This document shows positions 1-5,405 of a stretch of DNA of 6,575 bases, one piece after another. The stretch's first letter is position 1. Every line of letters begins with the position of its first letter. A program made the translations under genes and the position numbers. This stretch comes from Thermoplasmata archaeon (lineage in GTDB: Archaea > Thermoplasmatota > Thermoplasmata > Thermoplasmatales > Thermoplasmataceae). The stretch is from NCBI GenBank assembly GCA_021797025.1, contig JAKAAK010000183.1, forward strand, positions 1 through 6,575, given 5' to 3'. Below the pieces are notes generated by a model. That model saw only the letters and a program-made list of their open reading frames with translations, did not search any database and was not told where the DNA came from.

Positions 1-1
1 C

Positions 2-73
2 GGTTATAAATTTTCCTGTGATGATTGCAGAACCGCCCGGTTTGATCCGGATAATATAGCCCGGACATGCTAA
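2..73 (+). CDS. Possible C-terminal end of an unidentified protein (partial, 5' end outside window)
   Basis: The second reading frame is open from the left edge to a TAA at 71-73, giving 23 residues that include FSCDDCRTARFDPDN and end in ARTC. The stretch is clearly richer in G and C than the spacer that follows, which suggests coding sequence. The C-x2-C pair followed by an aromatic and DPDN loosely recalls the C-terminal part of small cysteine-rich metal-binding (YHS/TRASH-like) modules, but 23 residues cannot establish a family. The opposite strand is also open here, from an ATG at 70-68 leftward (MSGLYYPDQTGRF...), so a leftward gene start is a real alternative. The product is unknown. 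Confidence 0.35.
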   Translation, partial: GYKFSCDDCRTARFDPDNIARTC

Positions 74-161
74 GGTAAAATGACCTATACCGTGCAATAG
101 TTAATTAATTATTAATAAACATTTTTGTGTATTTCCTGATAATATATATAAAAATTATATT

Positions 162-210
162 AAAATATCTAAAATATTATATATAATTACTATTTATATT
201 TAGATATTTT
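162..210. repeat. 12-bp perfect inverted repeat upstream of the permease
   Basis: AAAATATCTAAA at 162-173 is the exact reverse complement of TTTAGATATTTT at 199-210, with 25 bp between the arms. It lies 48-96 bp upstream of the permease start, upstream of the proposed TATA box, where an activator or repressor could bind. The surrounding DNA is almost entirely A and T, so a chance match is more likely than the length suggests. A loop of 25 nt makes an RNA hairpin role unlikely. Confidence 0.35.
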
Positions 211-223
211 GTTTTTATAAGAT

Positions 224-239
224 AAATATTTAAATATTT
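224..239 (+). promoter_or_regulatory. TATA-box region for the NCS1 permease
   Basis: AAATATTTAAATATTT is a perfect 16-bp palindrome whose centre lies 26-27 bp before the ATG at 258. That is the spacing expected if archaeal transcription starts at or next to the start codon. No Shine-Dalgarno-like sequence precedes the ATG, which agrees with a leaderless transcript. The alternative TTTTATAA at 213-220 would instead give a leader of roughly 15-20 nt. Confidence 0.5.
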
Positions 240-257
240 TGGTAACCTTATGATTCA

Positions 258-1694
258 ATGTCAGAACAGAATGATGATGAGGTAATTAAAGATGGCTTTG
301 AGGTTGTAGGGGTTAATCCAATACCTAAAAAAGAAAGGAACATGACTTCATGGAAATTTTTTATATTCTGGGCCATGGCCAGCGGAGCAGCACTTGTTCC
401 AATAGCCGGAGAAAAACTATATAATATGGGATTGATAGATGCCGTTATAGCTATTCTCCTGGCAACGGGCATAGGATTAATACCGGCAGGTTTAATATCA
501 GACATGGGCCGGCAGATACCGGTACCGTCACTTGTAGTGGCACGAAAAACATACGGCTATATGTCGTCCGGTGGCTACTCACTTATATTTACGTTTTTGA
601 ATCTTGGATATTTCGGGCTGAATGATAGTGTCGGGGCCCTGATAATCAGCAGTCTCACCCATACATCCATTATAGAATGGTATATTATTATGGGTGGCAT
701 ACAGATACTTCTTGTTCTCCTTGGAGCTAGATGGCTTGAATATTTTTTCAGGTACACTGCCCCTCTTCTAATAATAAGCTTTGGGATACTGACCTATTTC
801 CTTTTTACCACATACAGGATAAATGCAGGGTCATTGCTTAATCCTATAGGGCCGTTTACATGGGGTGGCGCGCTTGATTTTCTCCTCGGTTTTTCTATAC
901 TAGCATGGACATATAAGATATCCACACAGACCAGATTCGGGGTTCCATTCTCCACAAAGGAGAAGAGAAAAACAAGGGCAGGCTACTTTGTTGCAAGCCC
1001 GCTGGGAATAATGCTCCCTGTTCTTCTTATGGGAATAGTCGGATTTTTTGGCAACAGCGTGGATCCGAAGATAGGCTGGAATGTGGCAGTCCTGGCATTT
1101 CCCGGAATACATGGAATAGACAGGGTTATAATAATTATAGCTGCAGTACTGCTCGCACTTTCATTAATACACCCAAATGCCATGAATCTTTACCCAGCAA
1201 CGGCTGATCTTCTCACATCTCTTCAGCCACTATTCGGGAAAAGTCTGCATGAAAAATGGGCACAGCCGGTAGCAACACTTCTTCTTGGTATAGGCGGAAT
1301 AGTACTGGCAATAGCAGGCATACTTGCACGGATATCCTCTTTTATAGACATACTGGAGGCTATAATATTTCCGTTCACATTTATACTCATTTTTGACTGG
1401 TTTATGCGCCTAAAGCATACAACAGGCATAAAAGATTATTATGAAATACCTGGAACTATAAAAAATAACATAAGGTTAGGTGCATTGATTCCTGCTGGAA
1501 TTGGAACAGTAATAGCAATATTCGGGATAGGGCCTTACGATTATATATTTGCATATTTCCCGCAGGCACTTTTCGGATCATTGATAGGCCTGTTGATTTA
1601 TGTAATTATTTATTATTTTAGAACACCCGAGAGGGAAAAACAGAAAAATTCAAAAATGATAGATTATGATAAATTTGACATGGAATCTGAATAA
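258..1694 (+). CDS. NCS1-family permease (cytosine/purine/uracil/thiamine/allantoin type)
   Basis: This is a polytopic inner-membrane transporter of 478 residues. It probably imports a nucleobase or related heterocycle such as cytosine, uracil, allantoin or thiamine with a cation; the substrate cannot be read from sequence. About 12 hydrophobic segments are visible, roughly at residues 33-50, 60-80, 104-133, 141-157, 166-186, 203-218, 244-265, 288-305, 337-356, 361-383, 406-425 and 434-454. Family landmarks are VARKTYGY near 94-101, matching the R-x-[ST]-[FY]-G segment of CodB-like permeases, the following GYFGLN at 117-122, and NAMNLYPATADL at 307-318, the conserved Asn/Tyr helix of NCS1 proteins. 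The N-terminal tail of about 30 residues and the C-terminal tail (455-478) are charged and cytoplasmic-like. The length is within the usual NCS1 range. The start at 258 is the only ATG in frame after a TAA at 243-245, and it has a well-spaced TATA box. The gene is monocistronic and converges on lysS. Confidence 0.9.
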   Translation: MSEQNDDEVIKDGFEVVGVNPIPKKERNMTSWKFFIFWAMASGAALVPIAGEKLYNMGLIDAVIAILLATGIGLIPAGLISDMGRQIPVPSLVVARKTYGYMSSGGYSLIFTFLNLGYFGLNDSVGALIISSLTHTSIIEWYIIMGGIQILLVLLGARWLEYFFRYTAPLLIISFGILTYFLFTTYRINAGSLLNPIGPFTWGGALDFLLGFSILAWTYKISTQTRFGVPFSTKEKRKTRAGYFVASPLGIMLPVLLMGIVGFFGNSVDPKIGWNVAVLAFPGIHGIDRVIIIIAAVLLALSLIHPNAMNLYPATADLLTSLQPLFGKSLHEKWAQPVATLLLGIGGIVLAIAGILARISSFIDILEAIIFPFTFILIFDWFMRLKHTTGIKDYYEIPGTIKNNIRLGALIPAGIGTVIAIFGIGPYDYIFAYFPQALFGSLIGLLIYVIIYYFRTPEREKQKNSKMIDYDKFDMESE

Positions 1695-1711
1695 AATATT
1701 CCTTATGATAA

Positions 1712-1736
1712 TTTTAATATTTTTTAATAATAAAAA
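1712..1736. terminator. T-rich bidirectional terminator between converging genes
   Basis: After the permease stop the top strand reads TTTTAATATTTTTTAATAA. After the lysS stop the bottom strand reads ATTTTTATTATT. Archaeal RNA polymerase terminates on oligo-T tracts without needing a hairpin, and no GC-rich stem is present. The 48-nt space between the two stop codons leaves little room for anything else. Confidence 0.5.
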
Positions 1737-1742
1737 TGAATT

Positions 1743-3257
1743 TTATGCCTGTTTTATGAGGCTTTCTATGCGTTCGATAACATAATTCCTATCCATGCTG
1801 GAAAGGAAATATCCGAGTCTTGGCCCTTTGTCCTTATCTATAAAAATCCTGTAAAACAGGGTAAATATATCCTTGGGTGTTACGTTTCTTTCGCCTATTA
1901 TGCTATAAATCAGGGCATGTATTGCTTCGGATGACCAGTCTGATTTGCTTGCTTTATCCACGAATTCCTGCATTATGGATTTCTGTGCATCGGTCAGTAG
2001 AAATTCTTTATCCGTAAGTGAGAATTTAATGTTATCCGGTGCATATTTGGACAGCCAGTATTTTGCTATTGTAATTTCACTTTTGAGATAGTCGTCTATT
2101 TCATCCTTGTCGTATCCGCTTCTTTTCAGGGCAGATAGCAGGGAAGAATCATTGCTGTATATCTGAACGAGTGTTACAATATGCCTGAAATTTATTTTTT
2201 CCGGGGCATCGAGGATTTTTATTCTGGACATTTCATAAATACGCTTAAAATTTTCATTGTTCGATTCGTCCAGTCCAAAGTATGCACGCTCCATTTTTTC
2301 ATAATCGTCTATGAGGTTCAGCAATCCCATTCCGGGATCAAAATCAATGTGCCTTCCCGGATCATTCTTTGCTATGAGGAATCTCAATATCTCCGGTGGT
2401 GCGAATGTTGTTACTTCCGATGCTGTTATTGCAATGCCTGTTGATGAGTGCATAACGCCGACGCCTTTCAGAAGTATCCTCTCATACATGAGTGGAACAG
2501 GCGGAGTGATATTGTAAATATTTTTTGCTATCTCTTTCCCTGTATCGTATGAACCACCGGCAGCTGCATGATCTTTTCCGAAGGGCTCCACGGTAACGCC
2601 CAGCGCAAACCATTTTGCCGGCCATTCAACACGCCATGGCATTTTGCCATCGTCCTTTCTTATGTCTGCACGATCTTCATTGCCACATGCACGGCATTTG
2701 TAATACGCATAGGGTTTTTCATATTTAGTTACTATAGATGAGTTGATTTTGCCGCATTTAGAGCATCGGGGCTCATATGGGTACCAGTTTTCATCCAGTT
2801 CATAGCCAGCAACATCATGCATGATTCTGGCAATTTCCTGCCTCTGGTTCATTGCCATATCGATTGCATCTGCCAGTTTTCCATCCCTGTAAAGCCCGGT
2901 TGTGCTGATTACCTCAACATTAACATTTATCTTAGCAAGTGTTTCAAGAAAAGGTTTCAGGAAATAATCCGAATACTTCCCGTTGCCATCGGGAGCCGGT
3001 ATATAGCTGAGTGGCATTCCAACGTACTGTGAATAACTGCTGTCAAGAAACGGATATACTTTCCTCAGGGGATCAAGGTCATCACAGAGATAAATGAATC
3101 TTGTTTCCAGTTTTTTATCCTGCAAAGCCCTGTTTATTATGTCCCCCGTGAGGATCTCACGCATATTCCCCACATGTATCGGCCCTGAGGGAGAAATTCC
3201 TGTGGATACTGTCTGTTTTCCCTTTAGATTTTCAACCAAGGCATCTGCCCAGTACAT
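1743..3257 (-). CDS. lysS: Lysyl-tRNA synthetase, class I (archaeal type)
   Basis: It charges tRNA-Lys with lysine using ATP in the cytoplasm. Class I LysRS has a Rossmann catalytic domain and is the usual form in archaea. The 504-residue length fits this family. The HIGH signature appears as GISPSGPIHVGNMRE at 20-34 (HVGN at 28-31). A zinc ribbon is visible as C165-x2-C168 and C188-x2-C191. The segment PFGKDHAAAGGSYDTG at 225-240 is typical of the catalytic core. The C-terminal half (about 310-504) corresponds to the helical anticodon-binding part. The KMSKS loop is degenerate: where the family usually reads KMSSSKG, this protein has VMHSSTG at 268-274, so the first lysine is replaced by Val and a Ser by His. 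The frame is intact and well conserved elsewhere, so the gene looks functional. It is the last gene of a three-gene operon and starts 2 nt after the upstream stop codon. Confidence 0.95.
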   Translation of the reverse strand: MYWADALVENLKGKQTVSTGISPSGPIHVGNMREILTGDIINRALQDKKLETRFIYLCDDLDPLRKVYPFLDSSYSQYVGMPLSYIPAPDGNGKYSDYFLKPFLETLAKINVNVEVISTTGLYRDGKLADAIDMAMNQRQEIARIMHDVAGYELDENWYPYEPRCSKCGKINSSIVTKYEKPYAYYKCRACGNEDRADIRKDDGKMPWRVEWPAKWFALGVTVEPFGKDHAAAGGSYDTGKEIAKNIYNITPPVPLMYERILLKGVGVMHSSTGIAITASEVTTFAPPEILRFLIAKNDPGRHIDFDPGMGLLNLIDDYEKMERAYFGLDESNNENFKRIYEMSRIKILDAPEKINFRHIVTLVQIYSNDSSLLSALKRSGYDKDEIDDYLKSEITIAKYWLSKYAPDNIKFSLTDKEFLLTDAQKSIMQEFVDKASKSDWSSEAIHALIYSIIGERNVTPKDIFTLFYRIFIDKDKGPRLGYFLSSMDRNYVIERIESLIKQA

Positions 3258-3259
3258 TA

Positions 3260-3841
3260 TTATCCCACCATAGTTGCCCGTATCAGGGACCTTACAGGTA
3301 CGCCGTTTATTTCATCTGTGCTCAATTTTGATACCAGTACAACGCATAATGATACCTCGCCACCCTTGTTTCTCACGTCATCTATTGTTCTTTTCATGGT
3401 TTCTCCGGTACTTATGACATCGTCCACGATAACAACCTTCTTTCCATTCACTCCGGCAAAATTGCTGCTGAAAAGACCTTCTTTTCCTGAGGGGTGCGGC
3501 CTGTATACTATTAATTCTCTTTCAAGGAGATCAGACATCATTGTAGCATAGGGTATTCCGTTTATTGTTATCCCCATAATAGATGTAAATTCATCATCAG
3601 GAACTTCCTCCACCACTATATCTGCCATGATCTCTGCTATTTTTTCAATTCTGTTTCCGAAGACTCCGATACTTCTCCATCCTATCTTTGTATCAGATAC
3701 CCGGCTGCCCTTCAGATCCTTGCTTAAAAGCCATGTTATAGTATTTACTGAAAGATGTAGTTCTGTAGATATTTCCTTATCCGACATGCCCTTATTCTTC
3801 AGTTCCATTGCCCTGCTGTATAATTCTTCAAGACTTTTCAT
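3260..3841 (-). CDS. gfcR: GfcR/PyrE-like protein: HTH domain fused to a phosphoribosyltransferase domain
   Basis: This 193-residue protein belongs to the archaeal orotate phosphoribosyltransferase-like group. One characterised member, GfcR of Haloferax volcanii, is a transcription factor controlling sugar catabolism. An N-terminal helix-turn-helix spans about 19-43 ([20 protein letters not shown]), with a preceding helix at 1-18. The phosphoribosyltransferase fold follows. Its PRPP-binding signature [14 protein letters not shown] is at 136-149, with the acidic pair D140-D141 and the ISTG loop. The segment [14 protein letters not shown] at 122-135 sits where true OPRTs have their catalytic loop, and here lacks that loop's usual lysine/histidine-rich pattern. 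I infer a regulator sensing PRPP, a nucleotide or a sugar phosphate rather than a biosynthetic OPRT, although enzymatic activity is not excluded. It overlaps the HIT gene upstream by 4 bp and ends 2 nt before lysS. The regulated genes are unknown; the divergent promoter at 4264-4465 is a candidate for autoregulation. Confidence 0.85.
   Translation of the reverse strand: MKSLEELYSRAMELKNKGMSDKEISTELHLSVNTITWLLSKDLKGSRVSDTKIGWRSIGVFGNRIEKIAEIMADIVVEEVPDDEFTSIMGITINGIPYATMMSDLLERELIVYRPHPSGKEGLFSSNFAGVNGKKVVIVDDVISTGETMKRTIDDVRNKGGEVSLCVVLVSKLSTDEINGVPVRSLIRATMVG
3264..3269 (-). promoter_or_regulatory. Candidate ribosome binding site of lysS
   Basis: On the coding strand GGTGGG lies 6 nt before the lysS ATG, inside the last codons of the upstream gene. 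It can pair with the pyrimidine-rich 3' end of archaeal 16S rRNA and supports the ATG at 3257-3255 as the start. Translational coupling across the 2-nt gap may also contribute. Confidence 0.4.
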
Positions 3842-4263
3842 AATTTTACCTCTTTAATACCTTCCCTGATTCTTGCTGCAACAACTTCGAGATTATCGAT
3901 GCTTGCAGTTTCTCTTTCCCAGTTTATCTTTTTTCTATAGTATCTCGGTATAATGTGTACATGATAATGCATTACCACCTGATTTGCAACACGGCCATTA
4001 TTTTGCCCGATATTCAAACCGTCTGTTTTTAAGGTCTCCTTTACTGCTATTGCTATGCGTTTAACCACCAGTTGAAGTTCCAGGTATATTTCCTTATCAA
4101 TGTCAAATATATTCTCATAATGGTTTCTAGGTATTACAAGGACATGCCCCTCTTCTATGGGTGCATTATCCATGAAAGCCAGGATATTTGAACTTCTGTA
4201 GACAAATGCTGCGTTTTCCTTGATTGCGATTTCCCTGCAGAAAATACATGTTTCATCGTACAT
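3838..4263 (-). CDS. HIT-family (HINT/Hit-like) nucleotide hydrolase or transferase
   Basis: This is a 141-residue histidine-triad protein, the usual length for the family, acting in the cytoplasm on nucleoside phosphoramidates, aminoacyl-adenylates or dinucleoside polyphosphates. The triad motif is H99-Y-H101-V-H103-IIPR, with H101 the expected nucleophile. The upstream glycine/asparagine/glutamine stretch ([12 protein letters not shown], 84-95) is the nucleotide-contact region. C6-x2-C9 near the N terminus, with H48 (IPRNHYE) and H99, forms the zinc site found in many bacterial and archaeal HINT-like proteins. The exact substrate cannot be assigned. It is the first gene of the HIT-gfcR-lysS operon, and its stop overlaps the gfcR start as ATGA. 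The ATG at 4263-4261 has no Shine-Dalgarno-like sequence upstream but has TATA-like elements, suggesting a leaderless or short-leader mRNA. Confidence 0.9.
   Translation of the reverse strand: MYDETCIFCREIAIKENAAFVYRSSNILAFMDNAPIEEGHVLVIPRNHYENIFDIDKEIYLELQLVVKRIAIAVKETLKTDGLNIGQNNGRVANQVVMHYHVHIIPRYYRKKINWERETASIDNLEVVAARIREGIKEVKL
3848..3852 (-). promoter_or_regulatory. Ribosome binding site of the gfcR-like gene
   Basis: The coding strand reads GAGGT followed by 6 nt and then the ATG at 3841-3839. This is a good archaeal Shine-Dalgarno sequence at normal spacing, located inside the end of the HIT gene. It fixes the start codon that overlaps the HIT stop as ATGA. Confidence 0.65.
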
Positions 4264-4280
4264 TTAAGCTATATTATATA

Positions 4281-4308
4281 CAGTATAAAAAATATTTCCG
4301 TTTATAAA
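4281..4308 (-). promoter_or_regulatory. Promoter region of the HIT-gfcR-lysS operon (two TATA candidates)
   Basis: Reading leftward, TTTTATACTG at 4290-4281 is centred about 23 bp upstream of the HIT ATG and would give a leaderless mRNA. A second candidate, TTTATAAA at 4308-4301, better matches the archaeal TATA consensus and would give a leader of roughly 15 nt. I cannot decide between them from sequence. The second abuts one copy of the direct repeat at 4306-4320. Confidence 0.45.
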
Positions 4309-4361
4309 GCATCTATTGGTTCTATTAACCGGAAAACTTAAAGTTTAAAGCATATAGTGGT
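4306..4361. repeat. Imperfect 15-bp direct repeat in the divergent promoter region
   Basis: AAAGCATCTATTGGT at 4306-4320 and AAAGCATATAGTGGT at 4347-4361 match at 13 of 15 positions and are 41 bp apart start to start, close to four turns of B-DNA. The first copy overlaps the consensus-like TATA candidate of the leftward operon. They could be paired binding sites on one DNA face, or a duplicated promoter element. No family of regulator can be named from the sequence. Confidence 0.45.
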
Positions 4362-4402
4362 AACAGTACATTCAAAGTATTTTATAGCCACTTTCCTCTC
4401 CA

Positions 4403-4425
4403 CGTTAACGCAGGGAGCTTCCAGC
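4403..4425. promoter_or_regulatory. Adjoining palindromes just upstream of the ribokinase TATA box
   Basis: CGTTAACG at 4403-4410 is a perfect 8-bp palindrome. GCAGGGAGCTTCCAGC at 4410-4425 is a 16-bp palindrome around AGCT with 12 of 16 positions symmetric. They share one base and lie 7 bp before the TATA region at 4432. The stretch is much more GC-rich than the rest of the spacer, so the symmetry is harder to put down to low complexity. A transcription-factor operator for the rightward gene is the simplest reading. Confidence 0.4.
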
Positions 4426-4431
4426 TTTAAG

Positions 4432-4445
4432 GTTAAATATATAAG
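4432..4445 (+). promoter_or_regulatory. TATA box of the ribokinase gene
   Basis: GTTAAATATATAAG is centred about 27 bp upstream of the ATG at 4466. The start codon is preceded by ATAATCACCG, which has no Shine-Dalgarno sequence, so a leaderless transcript beginning at or just before the ATG is expected. Confidence 0.55.
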
Positions 4446-4465
4446 TTATAGCAATATAATCACCG

Positions 4466-5362
4466 ATGAAGGATATAAAGGTTATAGGCAGTGTAAATAT
4501 TGATATAATCATGTCATCCCGGAAATTGCCTTCAACAGGTGAAACCGTAAAGGCGGATAAATATTATCTGTATCCGGGGGGCAAGGGTGCCAATCAGGCT
4601 GTTGCTGTTTCACGGACAGGGATAAGACCTGAATTTTTTGGAAAACTCGGTAATGATTACTTTGCCGAGATAATAATTAATTATTTGAAAAAGGAGAACA
4701 TGGAACTTTCAATAAAATATGGGCAGAATACAGGCATGGCCATGATAAATGTAGAAACATCAGGAAGGAATATGATTACAGTATATCCGGGCTCCAACGG
4801 GGATATGTCCATTGATGATTTCCCGGATGTTAAAATAAGAGATTCCATAGTTCTATTTCAACAGGAAATACCACTGAAAACTATAAGGGATTTTATAGCC
4901 AGGATAAAGGAAAATGGAAACGTCATTATTACCGATCCGAGTCCGTATGTTGAGGATAGGTACATACTTGAAAATTCTGATATTATTACACCGAATCAGA
5001 CTGAAGCCCAGCTGCTCGCGGGTTGTGATATAAAAAGTATCGAGGATGCAAAAAAGGCATCATCAAAGATAAGAGAAAAATACAAAAGTAATGTTATTAT
5101 AAAACTGGGATCAAGAGGTTCACTGGTCGATTACAACGGTGAATTAAAATATTTTAAACCGTATAGTGTGAAAGCCGTAGACACAACAGGTGCAGGTGAC
5201 TGCTTCAATGGCGCATTGGCATCGGAATTCCTAAGAACAGGTGACATTGACAGGAGTGCTGAATTTGCAAACATTGCTGCCGCCCTGTCAACAACTGGAC
5301 ACGGTGCATTTCCGTCATTCCCTTACCAGAATCAGGTTATTGCCATAATGGAGGGTAAGTGA
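4466..5362 (+). CDS. rbsK: Ribokinase-type PfkB-family sugar kinase
   Basis: It probably phosphorylates D-ribose with ATP to ribose 5-phosphate, feeding PRPP and nucleotide synthesis. A related sugar or a nucleoside is possible, because PfkB specificity is hard to read in archaea. At 298 residues it has the usual ribokinase length. The N-terminal substrate motif GSVNIDII (8-15, with N11 and D13) is followed by PGGKGANQA at 37-45, the first PfkB signature and typical of ribokinases. E134 in QQEIP matches the substrate-region glutamate, and the NxxE motif is N177-QT-E180. The second PfkB signature, DTTGAGDCFNGA at 239-250, carries the anion-hole GAG and catalytic base D245. The overall alignment to bacterial RbsK is close, down to the C-terminal GAFPSFP (compare GAQPSVP). 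Its own promoter lies in the divergent region, and mrp follows 43 nt downstream on the same strand with no T-rich terminator between, so read-through is plausible. Confidence 0.88.
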   Translation: MKDIKVIGSVNIDIIMSSRKLPSTGETVKADKYYLYPGGKGANQAVAVSRTGIRPEFFGKLGNDYFAEIIINYLKKENMELSIKYGQNTGMAMINVETSGRNMITVYPGSNGDMSIDDFPDVKIRDSIVLFQQEIPLKTIRDFIARIKENGNVIITDPSPYVEDRYILENSDIITPNQTEAQLLAGCDIKSIEDAKKASSKIREKYKSNVIIKLGSRGSLVDYNGELKYFKPYSVKAVDTTGAGDCFNGALASEFLRTGDIDRSAEFANIAAALSTTGHGAFPSFPYQNQVIAIMEGK

Positions 5363-5377
5363 GCTAATCCGGGTAAT

Positions 5378-5386
5378 ATTATATAT
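5378..5386 (+). promoter_or_regulatory. Possible internal TATA box for mrp
   Basis: ATTATATAT is centred about 24 bp before the ATG at 5406, in the 43-nt gap after the ribokinase stop. No Shine-Dalgarno sequence precedes this ATG, so mrp probably has its own leaderless promoter in addition to any read-through. An earlier ATG at 5398 hits a stop within four codons and is not a usable start. Confidence 0.45.
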
Positions 5387-5405
5387 CAATATAAAATATG
5401 AGATT

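Noticed and set aside
36..52. CCGG-TTTGAT-CCGG resembles a tRNA T arm
   Set aside because: No acceptor, anticodon or D arm can be built around it. CCGG is self-complementary and recurs by chance.
18..60. GTGATGA at 18-24 resembles the C box of a C/D guide RNA
   Set aside because: No D or D' box (CUGA) follows at the right spacing, and the same bases are better explained as part of an open frame.
900..1429. Minus-strand open frames inside the permease gene
   Set aside because: They are overlapping short frames antisense to a clear 12-helix transporter, with no start signals or family features.
4381..4430. The GC-richer patch in the divergent spacer could be a small structured RNA or riboswitch
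   Set aside because: The rightward start appears leaderless with TATA downstream of the patch, so the patch would not be in the ribokinase mRNA, and no known riboswitch core is visible. DNA operator is the simpler reading.
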